A stretch of 60,000 bases of DNA, taken from the NCBI RefSeq assembly GCF_932526225.1, contig NC_064046.1, positions 10,009,719-10,069,718 of the forward strand, in the 5' to 3' direction. The notes under the pieces were generated by a model, which saw only the letters and a program-made list of their open reading frames with translations, had not been told where the DNA came from and did not search any database. This DNA comes from Nematostella vectensis. Its lineage: Eukaryota; Cnidaria; Anthozoa; Actiniaria; Edwardsiidae. Positions 1 to 32,132 of the stretch are shown here, piece after piece. The first letter of the stretch is position 1. Each line of letters opens with the position of its first letter. Both the position numbers and the translations under genes were made by a program.

Positions 1-9
1 CAAATCTGC

Positions 10-98
10 TAGCCTGCGTATATCCGCTTTCAAAATTCTTATTGTATTACAATATATGTTATACAATAAGAATTGTGAAACGGGATGCACGCAGGCTA
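10..98. mobile_element. 89-bp fold-back MITE, MuDR-like
   Basis: The ends are TAGCCTGCGT and ACGCAGGCTA. The imperfect inverted repeat runs about 37 bp, so almost the whole element folds on itself. It is flanked by CAAATCTGC and CAAATCTGG, a 9-bp target duplication with one mismatch; the copy at 55364-55452 has a perfect one. A 9-bp duplication is typical of Mutator-like elements, but no transposase is present, so the superfamily is inferred. It interrupts the LINE remnant. Confidence 0.75.
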
Positions 99-504
99 CA
101 AATCTGGCTAAATGAAATTTATAACGATGAAAGAAAAGACCCTCGACAAAGAAACAAATTGAAACCATTTGGGGAAATTAAATAGCGCTCACAATTCAAA
201 AGATTATCTCTCGCAAGTTAAAAATGTTAATCCAGGAATTGCGCTAGCAAAGCTGAGACTAAGCAACCTTAAACTGGCTATCAAAACAGGACGTCACACA
301 AAACCGTACACTCCCCCTCAACAAAGAATATGCCCAATATGCTTGGTCCAAGTAGAGGAAGAGGAACACTTTATGATAAAATGCCCGGCATATAATGAAT
401 TGAGGGAACAAAGATATAGGGCAACAAAACAGTGTCTAAAAGCATTTTTGAAGGTGAAGGTGAGTTTAAAACAGGAGAGTGCAACCAAAAAAGAAATAGC
501 TTAA
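99..504 (+). pseudogene. LINE (non-LTR retrotransposon) ORF2 C-terminal remnant
   Basis: The frame from about 169 encodes a stretch with DYLSQVKN, KLRLSNLKL and a terminal CPIC...EEHFMIKCP knuckle. This CCHC-type motif follows reverse transcriptase in many LINE ORF2 proteins. The upstream portion (about 99-180) is in another frame and ends in a stop, so at least one frameshift separates them. The start of the open frame is not an ATG. No endonuclease or RT core is present. The same remnant occurs at 55170-55790 and, partly deleted, near 34200-34470. Confidence 0.7.
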
Positions 505-792
505 TTTGTTTGGGAAGCAACAAAAATAAGGGAAAGTGCTTTGTAATGAGACTTATAATGACATCGCTACAAATTACGACGATAAAGAATATATTGTGAA
601 TAGGAATATCAATGGAAACTAATTTTTTTTCTTGTTTTTTTTTCAAAGATTTGTAAGAGTTGTGCCGTCAGAGGAAACCATTTTTTCTGTAAGTGAGCTC
701 TTCCCAGGCCACATGCCGCAACTCAGTTCATATCCTAGCACAGGATACCCGGTAGGACACCTGGAACTTGGCAGACGCTACTATCAGAATGT

Positions 793-938
793 TTACTCTG
801 ACATCTCGATGAGCATATGGCAGTGCACGAGGTCCGCGAAATGGTTCTCGGGTTCCTTCTCAACCTCTTTTTCGTATCTTCGGAACAGCTGATCTACAAT
901 TGCTTCGTTTTCCCTATAGGTTCTTTTGTCTGAAAGAC
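793..938 (-). pseudogene. Orphan terminal exon of SABATH methyltransferase, copy 1
   Basis: This is a 146-nt exon with an intact acceptor (TTTCAG at 939-944) and an open frame of 47 codons plus TAA. It reads from LSDKRT through DQLFRRYEKEVEKEP to HCHMLIEMSE and is nearly identical to the last exon of the methyltransferase gene at 56153-56298. The phase is preserved (2 nt before the first full codon). No other SABATH exon lies beside it because the duplication breakpoint was in the preceding intron. It could act only if spliced to a distant upstream exon on the minus strand, so it is most likely non-functional. Confidence 0.8.
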
Positions 939-966
939 CTGAAACAAAGGAAATAGTGGATACTTA

Positions 967-1146
967 GGGCGATTTTTTTACTCGTGATTCCGGAATGAGA
1001 ATGATTAGAATAGAAAAAGCGTGCGATTGTTTATCCCGTTCCCATTCCACCCATTCTTTCTACTTGTAGCAGAATGACTCGAATACTATTCTGAACATTC
1101 TCTACCAACCATTCCCATTCCAGAATGATAGGGAAAAAACGCGCCC
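967..1146. mobile_element. Harbinger-like MITE (180 bp)
   Basis: Imperfect terminal inverted repeats of about 45 bp start GGGCGATTTTTTT and end AAAAAACGCGCCC. They are flanked by TTA on both sides (964-966, 1147-1149). The empty site survives in the rightmost copy as ACTTAGCAAC near 56327, which confirms the boundaries. A TTA duplication fits PIF/Harbinger. The element is also in unit 2 (34942-35122), so it inserted before those copies separated but is missing from the D copy attached to the intact SABATH gene. Confidence 0.75.
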
Positions 1147-1310
1147 TTAGCAACAGTAGCAGGCAAGATTTTGGTATATTTTATGCGCAAACTACCGGTC
1201 TTCCTGTGTTAAAAGTTGTAATAGTTTCTAAGCTTTCTGGATGATAAACAAAAACTGTAGACTAGTTCACAGATGTTTTTTTAAACCACTCCACTAATTT
1301 TTAAAATTAA

Positions 1311-2275
1311 TCTGTAAAAATTGCATGGAATTGTTTTAAAAGCGATATAATTATATTCACATGATACAATGGCTACTCGAATAAGATACAATCGTTTCCT
1401 GCCTTTCATGGTTAATTTTTGTTGTTTGTGCTTTCGAGTGCTTAGCCATGTCTCAAATAAGCTTATTAGTGAAAATTGCAATAGCTGGGTTATTTATGTT
1501 TAAGCAACACAATGCTTACTTGAACTCCCCATCCTCGTGATGAGTTTGTGTTCTTTTTTGTGCGAGTAAGTCTCGAGTAAGCTTTTAGTGTTTGAAGTTG
1601 TACGTGATGCGCTGTCAAACCATGCAAATATTCGCACTTTACCAAATTCCCGCTCATTTTGTATTTTCTTTGATTCCTCTCCCCTGAGGGCCTGATACTC
1701 AGGCTATTGATATATTGAAGACATTTAGGCACAGTATTGGCACTGCATCCAGCTTTTTAAGTCCAGCAGAGATCGAATCTAAACAAAATGTGTTTTTTTG
1801 TTACGACATTGTTTGGAGCAAGAAAAACTGTCCCTTTTCACTGAGCGCATACTTACTGAACAGAGCACAGGATGCGACGGAGACGCACTAAGGGGGAGTA
1901 AGAAGCGGGTACTGATACCGAGTATCTCTTGGGATATCCTAAACCATTCATACTTACTCCTCAGTAAAGTTGTTCAGCCCGATGAAAGATTGAGACCCGG
2001 GGACAGGGGTTTGTGAAGTGTTGTAGGAATAAATTGGCTTTCTTGCTAAACAGCCAAATAGTACCAAATAAGACTAAGGAAGGAGAAGGATTTAAGAGAA
2101 ACAAAATGGAGGATTGCGAGATTCTAGGTTTACAGAATCTTTCTACATTTGTAATTAAAAAAAACATCTGCAAGAAAACTTATTCCTTGGATTAAGAGGT
2201 TCCTTGATGCTTACTAATACTAGTTTTGAACAGTGTATTTCTCTCCGGTCGAATCATGCATTTATTTCTCAACCG
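1311..2275. other. Block A, unique non-coding stretch (unit 1)
   Basis: No gene is supported here. Short frames at 1281-1481 and 1490-1732 (minus) and 1798-2016 (plus) also occur in unit 2, but only because the DNA was duplicated recently. They have no recognisable domain, start context or splice sites. Confidence 0.6.
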
Positions 2276-2403
2276 TTAAATTGCTTTAGTTGTGGTTGGG
2301 GGGATAAAATTAGGTGAAAACTCTTTTGTCATTTCTTCTACGACCGCTTCGGTACATTGCGTGTGATAGCGCTTCAGCCATGTCTGGAGCAATATCAGTT
2401 TAT
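2276..2403 (-). CDS. Possible orphan terminal exon of an unknown gene, unit 1
   Basis: On the minus strand a pyrimidine-rich acceptor (CTTTTTTTATCAAG) precedes a 128-nt open stretch. It encodes KLILLQTWLKRYHTQC, then EEMTKEFSPNFIPPTTTKAI and a stop. AATAAA lies about 10 nt after the stop (complement of 2261-2266). Length and phase are consistent with a last coding exon (2 nt plus 42 codons with stop). The family is not recognised. The same exon is at 36264-36391. No upstream exon was found, so it may be another orphan created by duplication, or chance. Confidence 0.3.
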
Positions 2404-2599
2404 CTTGATAAAAAAAGGTATTGGGCCATAGCCAGCATGAGGCAAGTGAGACACTCGCCTCGGTAAAATTTTGATGTTTAGTGTTTCACAATTTAAAAGT
2501 ATGAGATAAAACACCTGCTTTTGATGGAGTTATCATGCAGTAACTAGCTTTGCCTCGGTACACCTTTCTTTTGGGGTTTTCTTTTATTGTAATTTTCTT

Positions 2600-5500
2600 T
2601 GTATTTCTCTTATTTCTTACAATGCGAGATTGTCATAGTCCGATGGCCTCAGTTTTAGGAACTAAACGAATTCTTAGCGTTAGGGAGTAACGGTTCTAAA
2701 ACTGCAGATATTATTCATCCATATTCCCTCGATTACCCCCTGACGACATCAGTTTTTTTTAGAAAATTGCTTTTCGATCCAAAGGTAGTGGAAATTTAGT
2801 TCTGATTTGTCTTGAGGGAAACCAAAGAAACGTAAAGGGTTTGATTTTTATGGAATTCGGCTATACATATTTGGGACTGTAGCGCTGTCGCAACACAAAT
2901 AATAAATTGTAGAGGGACCTAACTAACTTCGTCACACATTGTAAAAAAATTACGAATGAATTATTAAGAGGTTTGTTTTAACCATTAAACAACGTCTTTA
3001 TGACATTATTTTCCCGATGATAGAGAAACTGAGAGCAGCATTCATCCCATTGCCGGTAAGTGCGAACGCCAGATAGTAAAATTGAGATTTAGTGTTAAAA
3101 TTTAAGTTGATGATCACAAATAAAAGCTAAGCTAAAAAAATCAAAATGGGTTAAGATTATTTTTGTTTTACTTTAAGGGGTTTGTTTTGAAGTGATTTTT
3201 GATCAACTTAAAATGAGAAAATGTAGAAATTTTGTTCCAGGAGTTTTGCCGGCCTCTTTGCACAAAAGGGGATAGTTAATATGTAGTAAAAAGAAGAAAG
3301 GGCTAAAATATGTAAAACGTTGTTAGTTTTCTTGAAAAAGTCACATCTTTTAAATGGAGTACTTGAAGGTCTTTGGTCTTTAGAGATCTTACCAATAAAC
3401 GTTTTTGTCATCCTAGCAATATCTAGCAAAATAGCACAATTTCCATTGGCTGTTTTCAAGATTTCTTCACTTATTTGTTTTCCAGTATTCAATGAGAACA
3501 ATAAAAAAAAGTGTTGCTAACTACGGCATTTTGCACCTTATCCTTTTCTCAATTCAAACTCAGAAATTGCCTTGACTTTTGCACGACTTTTTGGGGTCAA
3601 TCGAGTTTTCTTTACAATCTATTCCTTATAACATCTTTCTCCTTCATCAGGAAGAAGAGTAATATGAAAATTCGCTCAAGGTTATGTTGTCAGTGAAAGA
3701 AAACATTCGAATAACGCAGCCTAAACGCTTCGTATTTCAAATGATCTAAAGCTACGAATAAGTAGTTATCGGGATCACTAAAGGCATTTCAGGTTGGTTT
3801 ATTTAAAAAAAGCGAAGCCGAATAGCAAAAAAAAAAAAAAAAGAAAATGCATCAATTTTGGGTGAGGAGGGTCCAATGCAAGATTGTCATAGACCGATGG
3901 CTTTAATTTTGAAAACTAAAACGAATTATCAGCGGTAGGGAGTAACGGTCCCAAAACTGCAGGATATTCTTCATCCATTCCCTCGATTACCCCCTGACGA
4001 CATCAGTTTTATACGAAAATTTGCTCATCGTTTCATAGCCAGTGGAAATTTAGTTCTAATTTGTCTTGAGAGGGACCAAACGTAAAGGGTTTGATTATTA
4101 TGGAAGTCGGCTATAGATATTGACTTTGTAGCGTTGCCTATACACTAGGATAAATTGTAGAGGGACTTAACTTAAACTTCGTCACACGTTGTACAAAAAA
4201 ACTTGAATGAATTATTCAAAGGTTGTTTTTAACCACGAAACAAAGTCTTAATGACATTATTCTTCCGATTATAGAGAAACTGAGAGCAGCATTCATCCCA
4301 TCGCCGGTAAGTGCGAACGTTAGATGGTAAAATTGAAATTTAGTGTTAAGATTTAAGTTGATGATCACAAATCGAAGCGAGGCTAGAAAATCAAAATGGG
4401 TTGTTATTATTTTTGTTTTACTTTAAGGGGTTTGTTTTGAAGTGATTTTTCATCAAACTTAAAATGAGAATGTAGAAATTTAGTTACAGGAGTTTTTACC
4501 GATTTTTACTCTCCTTTTGCACAAAAGGGGATAATTAATATTTAGTAAAACGAAGAAAGTGCTAAAATTTGTAAAACGGTGATAGTTTTCTTGAAAAAGT
4601 CACATTTTTTAACATGAAGTACTTGAAGGTCTTCGGTCTTTAGCGATCTTACCAATAAAAGTTTCTGTCATCCTAGCAATATCTAGCAAGAAAGCACAAT
4701 TTCCATTGGCTGTTTTCAAGATTTCTTCACTTATTTGTTTTCCAGTATTCAATGAGAACAATAAAAAAAGTGTTGCTAACTACGGCATTTTACACCTTAT
4801 CCTTTTCTCAATTCAAACTCAGAAATTGTTTTGAAGTTTGCACGACTTTTTGGGGTCAATCGAGTTTTCTTTACAATCTATTCCTTATAACATCTTTCTC
4901 CTCCATCAGGAAGAAGAGTAATTTGAAAATTTGCTCAAGGTTTTGTTGTCAGTGAAAGAAAACATTCGAATAACGCAGCCTAAACGCTTCGTATTTCAAA
5001 TGATCTAAAGCTAGTTATCGGGATCACTAAAGGCATTTCAGGTTGGTTTATTTAAAAAAAGCGAAGCCAAATAGCAAAAAAAAAAAAAAGAAAATGCATC
5101 AATTTTGGGTGAGGAGGGTCCAATGCAAGATTGTCATAGACCGATGGCTTTAATTTTGAAAACTAAAACGAATTATCAGCGGTAGGGAGTAACGGTCCCA
5201 AAACTGCAGGATATTCTTCATCCATTCCCTCGATTACCCCCTGACGACATCAGTTTTATACGAAAATTTGCTCATCGTTTCATAGCCAGTGGAAATTTAG
5301 TTCTAATTTGTCTTGAGGGGGACCAAACGTAAAGGGTTTGATTATTATGGAAGTCGGCTATAGATATTGACTTTGTAGCGTTGCCTATACACTAGGATAA
5401 ATTGTAGAGGGACTTAACTTAAACTTCGTCACACGTTGTACAAAAAAAACTTGAATGAATTATTAAAAGGTTGTTTTTAACCACGAAACAAAGTCTTAAT

Positions 5501-6203
5501 GATATTATTCTCCCGATTATAGAGAAACTGAGAGCAGCATTCATCCCATCGCCGGTAAGTGCGAACGTTAGATGGTAAAATTGAAATTTAGTTTTAAGAT
5601 TTAAGTTGATGATCACAAATCGAAGCGAGGCTAGAAAATCAAAATGGGTTGAGATTATTTTTGTTTTACTTTAAGGGGTTTGTTTTGAAGTGATTTTTTA
5701 TCAAACTTAAAATGAGAATGTAGAAATTTAGTTACAGGAGTTTTTACCGATTTTTACTCTCCTTTTGCACAAAAGGGGATAATTAATATTTAGTAAAATG
5801 AAGAAAAAGTGCTAAAATTTGTAAAACGGTGATAGTTTTCTTGAAAAAGTCACATTTTTTAACATGAAGAACTTGAAGGTCTTCGGTCTTTAGCGATCTT
5901 ACCAATAAAAGTTTCTGTCATCGTAGCAATATCTAGCAAGAAAGCAAAATTTTTATTGGCTGTTTTGGGGAGGCTTTCACAAAATTTTGGATTGTGCTTG
6001 GATTAAGTTTCAAGATTTCTTCACCTATTTGTTTTCCAGTATTCAATGAGAACAATAACAAAGATGTTTCTTACTACAGCATTTAACACCTTTCATTTTC
6101 TCAATTTTATAACCCAGAAATTACCTTTGACTTTTACATGACTTTTAGGATTTTCTTTTTACTCCTCTCCTTAACTTCTTCCTCCTTCATTAGGAAGAAG
6201 AGT
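2600..6203. repeat. Tandem array of ~1.25 kb repeats (unit 1)
   Basis: The landmark AATGCRAGATTGTCATAG recurs at about 2621, 3875 and 5122, spacing ~1254 and ~1247 bp, and again near 10790 beyond the dead gypsy element. Copies 2 and 3 are nearly identical to each other, copy 1 more diverged. Short frames inside (e.g. 3208-3501 minus, 4752-4955 plus) recur only because the repeat recurs. No coding potential or known family was recognised. A run of about 15 to 17 A marks each unit (e.g. 3826-3842). Confidence 0.85.
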
Positions 6204-6609
6204 TGTAATGTTTAGTTATTCACGAGTCAGACAAACGACCGCCTGGTGAGCATAGCGTGACATATCATTCCATCTTTCCCTTTAAGAAAAAATATCATAA
6301 ACTAAATAACAACTGTAACGAAGTCTAATGGACTCAACAACAACTAATGCTCAGTGTTCAGAAATGTTCATGTTCTATTAAACATGTCTAGATTTCTTCA
6401 ATGAGTCTTTGTGGTTTGTTAATTTGTCTCTGAGATCTAGGCACGACTGGATCTTTATCAACAACAGTACCTTTCTAAGGTGTATTTACCACCTGTTGTG
6501 TCTTGCTTTCTAGACTCATCCCAGCATTTGACTCAGCATCAACAGTTACTGGAAGCTCTTCAAACTTATCCTTTGTGGGTAGTAGGTGGATACTATTTCT
6601 CACATAGAC

Positions 6610-8200
6610 TCAACCATCCTCTGACTTAATTTTGTAAGAGCAATCTGTCAGTTTCTTACAGATAACAGCTTTCTTGCTCCAGCAATTCTTTTCACGCATT
6701 CTTACCGTCTCGTTTTTATCTAACGGTCTCAATGGTTTAGACTTAATATCATAGAACTGTTTCTGTTTAAGTCTTTCTTGTTTTGCACGAAGACATGTTT
6801 GTGGCTTATAGTGTGAAGCACTTGGTAGCTTTGTTCTCAACTTGTGATTCATCAAAGTTCAGCAGGAGACTTTCCACAAGCTAAGTGTGTTTCTGTAGGC
6901 GAACAATACCAAATATGTATCCTGACTTTTTAAGTAAGTTTTCTACAATCGGAACTCCTTTCTCTGCTTGTCCATTTCCTTTGGGGTAGTATGGATCAGA
7001 AAAAGTATGTACAATTCCATATGACTTCACAAAAGCATCAAATTCATTACATATGAATTGTGGTCCGCCATCTGCTAAAATAGTGCGAGGAATCCCGTGC
7101 CTTGCAAAGAATGATTTCATGTGGTTGACAACTGCGGTTGTTTTTGTTTTACCACTCAGCAGTGCTACTTCAGGATAGTTTGACATATAGTCTATCACAA
7201 GTAAATAGTCCTTACCGTCAAGTTGGAAGAGGTCAGCACCTACTTTCATCCATGGTTCATTTGGTACCTCATGTGGCTCAAGAGGTTATTTCTGTTGTTG
7301 GTGTCTGTATTTCTGACAAACTCCACACTTGCTTACCAGATTCTCTATATCTTTATTCATGTTTGGCCAGTAAAGAAGTTTTCGAGCCCTTCGTCTGCAT
7401 TTCTCAATGCCCATGTGGCCTTCGTGGACAATGCTTAACATGTCTTGTCTTAGAGCTGTGGGAATAACAATCCTTATTACCTTTAGTATCACACCATCAA
7501 CTACAGTTAACTTACCACGGAAGTGATAGTATGGCTTGGGAAATGGCCCTTGTTCCCAAACACAGTTCAAATGCTTGATTACATCTTGTAGTTCTCTGTC
7601 TGCTGCAGTTGCATCGGCTTTCCATCTGTTCTCTGTCACTGGAAGAGAAGCTTTGATCATATTAACAAGTATTTCAACCTCATTATCGATATCACTAGTG
7701 GTGTTAGTTTCTGTAAGGCTAGCTCTTGACAATGTATCAGCTACAATAAGGAACTTTCCTGGTAGGTATTCAAATTGAAGAACATATCTTTGCAGTCGTA
7801 AAATGAGTCTCTGTATTCTGAGAGTGGTGTCGCTTAAATTCTTCTTAGATATGGCGATCAAGGGTTTGTGGTCGGTCTCAGCAATCACATTTGCTATGAC
7901 TCCAAATATATATTCGTAAAACTTCTCATATGCAAAGACCATGCCTAGTGTCTCTTTTTCTATCTGTGCATATCTTTTCTCTGCCTGTGTCTAGTCCTTG
8001 AAGCGTATGCAACCGGCTTCCATGTTCCTTCATAGTCTTGCAATAGGACAGCTCCTAGACCATCCTTCGAAGCATCGGATGACACCTTCGTCTTTCTTAG
8101 TGGATCATGAAACTTCAACACTGGTTCAGTGGTCAGGAAGTCATTCAGCCGCTTCCACTCTGCCTCGTGTTCTGCTTCAACTGAAACTCATTTGCATCTT
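6610..8200 (-). pseudogene. gypsy pol: RNase H and integrase remnant, copy 1
   Basis: The frame at 7286-7942 encodes the RNase H end (ETDHKPLIAI, then LPGKFLIVADTLSR) followed by the integrase zinc-binding module, ending CGVCQKYRHQQQK. The frame at 6881-7249 is the integrase core, with the D, D and E of GADLFQ, LADGGPQF and GNGQAEKG visible. The frame at 6610-6855 is the C-terminal region. Frameshifts and stops between the three pieces break the polyprotein. In a live element this region removes the RNA template and inserts the cDNA. Confidence 0.85.
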
Positions 8201-8876
8201 CTATAAGCTTCTAAGGGCTACCGTCTTGGCAGATAGATTTGGTACAAACTTGCCTAAGTAGTTGACCATTCCGAAGTATCTCTGTAGCTCGACTTTACAT
8301 GTGGGTTGGGGCATGTCTTGTATAGCATTTACCTTGTCAGGATCAGGTTGGACTCTTTCTGTAGTGATCTTGTCACCAAGGAAAGTCAGTTCCTTGACTC
8401 TGAAACGACACTTATTCACATTGAGTTTCAACCCAACCCCCTGTGCCTTAGATAGGGTCTTACGCAATCGTTCATCATGCTCACTTACTGTGTTTCCCCA
8501 TACTAATATATCATCATGAATTGATGTAACACCGTCCATGCCTTCAAACAACTGAGCAATAGTAGGATGGAAAACTTCAGGAGGGCTGGAAATTCCAAAT
8601 GGCACCATTGAGAAGCAGTATCTGCCATTGGGTGTGTTAAATGTGCAGAGCTTAGAACTTTCTTCATCTAAAGGAATTTGCCAGAATCCTGATGACGCAT
8701 CAAGTTTTGAAAAATATTTGGCTCCAGACATGTTTTTGTTATTTCACTTCTTGTTGGAATGCGATAGTGCTCTCTCATGTTGCACTGATTTAGATCTTTT
8801 GGATCCAAGCAAAGCCTTAGGTCACCATTTGGCTTTTCTAAAATAACAAGGGAATTTACCCACTCGATTGGTTCTT
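8201..8876 (-). pseudogene. gypsy pol: reverse transcriptase remnant, copy 1
   Basis: The 8201-8731 frame carries RT landmarks in order: KLDASSGFWQIPL (first catalytic Asp), FGISSPPEVFH, the active-site box SIHDDILVWG, and the thumb region FLGDKITTERVQPDP. The box reads HDD where most family members have YxDD. The N-terminal fingers (about 8732-8876) are cut off by a frameshift relative to the protease frame upstream. Confidence 0.88.
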
Positions 8877-9674
8877 CTATCTTCTTACAATTCCCAGCTT
8901 GGTCAACCGATTGAGCTCCTTATCTAGCCTTTCGCTCAGACTCACAGGAAATTTCCTTGCAGGATGTATAACAGGGTTAGCATCATCCTTGAGCTTAATC
9001 TTGTAACTGGAAGACACCCTATACCTCCCTTCAAATACATCAGCAAATTCTTTCATTATTTCATCTTTGAATGTGTGATCGTTGTTGTCACTATAGTTGT
9101 TATCTCCCATGGTACGGTCCTTGATAACAGTATTAACCATTGTTATTAGTTTAAACTTTTCACATGTCTCTAATCCTAAGATTGCTTGACATTCTTGAAG
9201 TACTATGACAAAAAACACTTCATTTTTTTCTCTTTTTTTCTCTCCAGTGTATGACCTTATTGTCATCTTAGTTGGCCTCATTTGAGGCTTGTTTACTAGC
9301 TTTTTGTACTCACTAAGGGGTAAGACATTTACTTGGGCACCCGTATCCAATTTGAATTTAATCTTTGTGCCTTCTACTTGTGCCTGTATCAGCCAATCAC
9401 TCTTTTTGGTTTCATGTGTTTTCTGTATTACGCCTAGAAAAAGATCTCTGTCCTTTTCTGTTTCCTTTTGTGTGTAAACAGTTCCTGCGGCACATAACTT
9501 GAAAGTGATTCTTCTTTTGTTGTATGCAAAGCATTTCCCTGGTTCGTGGACTTTTCCACACCTCTGACATGAATTCTTATGTTTGGCCCCTCCCTGTTTT
9601 CCTTCGGGTTTACTCTTATGCTTATTTAGCGCATGTACCTCAACCACTCCTTTTTGATTCTCTAGGCTTTTCAT
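8877..9674 (-). pseudogene. gypsy zinc knuckle and protease remnant, copy 1
   Basis: The 265-codon open frame contains a Gag-type knuckle CQRCGKVHEPGKC and, further on, the aspartic protease motif FKLDTGAQVNVLP. It ends in the start of the RT region (NPVIHPARKFPV, then KELNRLTKLGIV). It is the longest uninterrupted part of this element. The equivalent part in unit 2 has lost about 140 bp including the knuckle (near 47575). Confidence 0.85.
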
Positions 9675-9689
9675 TTGAATTTTGGCAAT

Positions 9690-10169
9690 TTCAGAGGCTT
9701 GAGAAATCTGTCAAGATCATTTTCTCTCAGGAGCCTTTCTTTTACTTTCTTATCGGAAATGCCAATCACAATTTGATCTCTTTTAAGGAAATTCTTAAGT
9801 ATTCCAAAGTCTGACTTTTCGTCTTGAGGTCTGTGACAAACTGTTCAAAGCTTTCACTTTCCTTCTGCATTCGTCAACGGAAAACATATCTTTCGTACGT
9901 TTCGTTCTTCTTAGGTGTGCAATATTCTTCTAATTTCTGAATAACAACATCATATTTACCTTTCTCTTCCTCTGAGAAGGTTAGGGTATTAAAAACTTCA
10001 ATTACCTCTGGCCCGGCGACCGTCAAAAGCAGTGCGATTTTCTGCCCGTCTGATTTCTTGGAACTTCTATGGCTTGAATATACAGCTCGAATCGTTGTTT
10101 AAACTTCTTCCACGCCTCGTCGACATTCCCAGTCAGATTTAGAGGATGTGGGGGCGGTATGCTATTCAT
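9690..10169 (-). pseudogene. gypsy gag remnant, copy 1
   Basis: The ATG at 10167-10169 follows the primer binding site by 3 nt and starts MNSIPPPHPLNLTGNVDEAW, a Gag start. A 1-nt deletion near 10062 (present as an intact frame in unit 2) and an in-frame TGA near 9874 (shared with unit 2) destroy it. The shared stop shows that the element was dead before the segmental duplication. Confidence 0.75.
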
Positions 10170-10307
10170 TTTGACTCCTGGTACCATGTAATGTTTAGTT
10201 TTTTAGGAGTCAGACAAACGACCGCATGGTGAACACCGCCATGATGAATATATTACACACACAGAACCCGAATGTGAATCGCGACATAAGTATAGCGTGA
10301 CATACCA

Positions 10308-11124
10308 TTAGAAGAGCTATTTCAAAATTTGCTTAAAGTCTCATTGTCAGTCAAAGTTCTAAATTTGTCTTGAGGGAAACCAAAGAAACGTAAATGGTTA
10401 TTGGTGTTATAGCGGAATTTGGTGAAACTTCGTTATTGTTTATTGTCCCTACCTTGTAACAACTGTAGCGGCCATACCTAGCTACGTCACCAGCGTAAGT
10501 TATGGAGTTTTTCATTGGTTAGACATTTAAAACGCATTATAATATCATCACTTTCCTATAATGCCGATGGATTAAGTCGAACTTTCTTAAAACACACAAA
10601 ATAGCTAGTTCTACTTTATAAAGACATTCCGAATCGCAGCCTAAAAGTAGCTCTAGCTTTTTTTAGATCGACAAATTGCAACAGCATGTTTCTCTAGCAG
10701 CATTCAAGAATGACCTCCCTTTACCTTGAGAATTTTTGCGAGAATTTAATTTTATTACCATTTTCTTTGTGCTTCTCTTATTTCTTTCAATGCAAGATTG
10801 TCATAGACCGATGGCGTCAGTTTTTAGTACTATACGAATTCTTAGATATAGAAACTACAGATTGTAACAGAGATAACCAATATGATCTAATATTTGTCAT
10901 ATGATATACCACTCAAAGATTTGTCGTGAAAAACTTGTTATCACCAAATGTGTTGATAAATATGGTATCAACACCGATGACAGAGACAATATCAGATTCT
11001 TGATAATCTAGCATCACATTCGATATCATAAGACACATGGGAGGATAATGAGCAAACTCTTATATTTTACAACAGCAAATTGGGGACGCCTAAATATTTT
11101 TCCCGTTTAGATAAAGAAGACCCA
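10308..11124. other. Upstream region of the PAN-discoidin gene, unit 1
   Basis: The left part continues the third 1.25 kb repeat after the gypsy insertion, and the landmark near 10790 starts a fourth, incomplete repeat. Unit 2 lacks about 150 bp just after the LTR (10308-10458). A TATA-like TTATATTTTA lies near 11062, about 60 nt before the start codon, and is conserved in unit 2. No other gene is seen. The frame at 10710-10904 is repeat DNA. Confidence 0.6.
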
Positions 11125-31346
<20,222 letters not shown>

Positions 31347-32101
31347 CTGATATTTTAGTGTAGCACGCCAGTAAATTCACATTATATAAAATTGTGGTAA
31401 ACACAGCTGAGTAAACCTAGCCTTCGAGTGGCCGCTTACTCGCGAAGCAAATCCTATAGTAGCGTCTAACGCAACGCCGGCGATAATCGTGTTCGGTGAC
31501 GTCATGGCTTTTGAAAGAATATATATAATAATTTGTGATTGGCGACTCACTTGGCAAAGTTGTTTTGGAGGTTTTGATTGGCTCAGACAACAAATGTGTG
31601 AGCTTCTCGAGCTGTTTGAATCATTTGTTCGGCGTAAGGCGAATCATCATACATAAATGCGATAGAAAAAAAAGTTTGTGTGACGTACTTCTCCAAAGAG
31701 GGGCCAGCCGCCTTCTCTACCAAAAATGTCAAAAAAGAACTCGGCCACTCACGTGCAATAGGGGTTTTTCGGGATTAGGAATTCGAGGTTTCCAGAGAAT
31801 CTCATTCACGCCTTCTTTTTTTCAAGCGAGAGATTTGCAAAGGCGCAGTTTTGAGGTCTTCCACAGAATCCCAAAAATCAATTATTCTCACCCAAAAGCA
31901 CAATTCTCGTAGTGTAGACTCTCAAAGTTCTAACACAAATCACATAGAAGTGTTCAGTAAAAAGTATGTTTTCTTAAAAATCAGTACATAGCCGTGGAAG
32001 GCCTCGAATTATTATGGAGCACAATACATAAGAATTAAGAAAAAAATTGTAGCACAGTCACGCCCCTACTGGTCATTTACTTTAACTCTTTTTAAAATAT
32101 T

Positions 32102-32132
<31 letters not shown>

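Larger units (their letters stand above)
1..1310. repeat. Segment D, left copy (LINE end + orphan SABATH exon + MITEs)
   Basis: This block matches 34146-35286 and 55115-56491 in the same order. It holds a LINE C-terminal remnant, a 146-nt orphan methyltransferase exon, a Harbinger-like MITE and part of an intron. At 1310 it joins block A. In the rightmost copy the equivalent point (56491) instead continues into the SABATH intron, so 1310 is a duplication junction. Its presence at the window edge implies a further unit to the left. Confidence 0.85.
6204..10307 (-). mobile_element. Dead Ty3/gypsy LTR retrotransposon, copy 1 (minus)
   Basis: The short LTRs run TGTAATGTTTAG to GTGACATACCA on the plus strand. 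The right (5') LTR spans 10187-10307 (121 bp). The left (3') LTR is only 64 bp (6204-6267) because of an internal deletion. A purine tract AAAGGGAAAGATGGAA (complement of 6268-6283) abuts the 3' LTR. A probable primer binding site TGGTACCAGGAGTC (complement of 10173-10186) abuts the 5' LTR. Flanks share AGAAGAG. Between them lie gag, protease, RT, RNase H and integrase remnants with frameshifts and stops. The element sits inside the third 1.25 kb repeat and was present before the duplication, because the copy at 44273-48303 shares an in-frame gag stop. Confidence 0.88.
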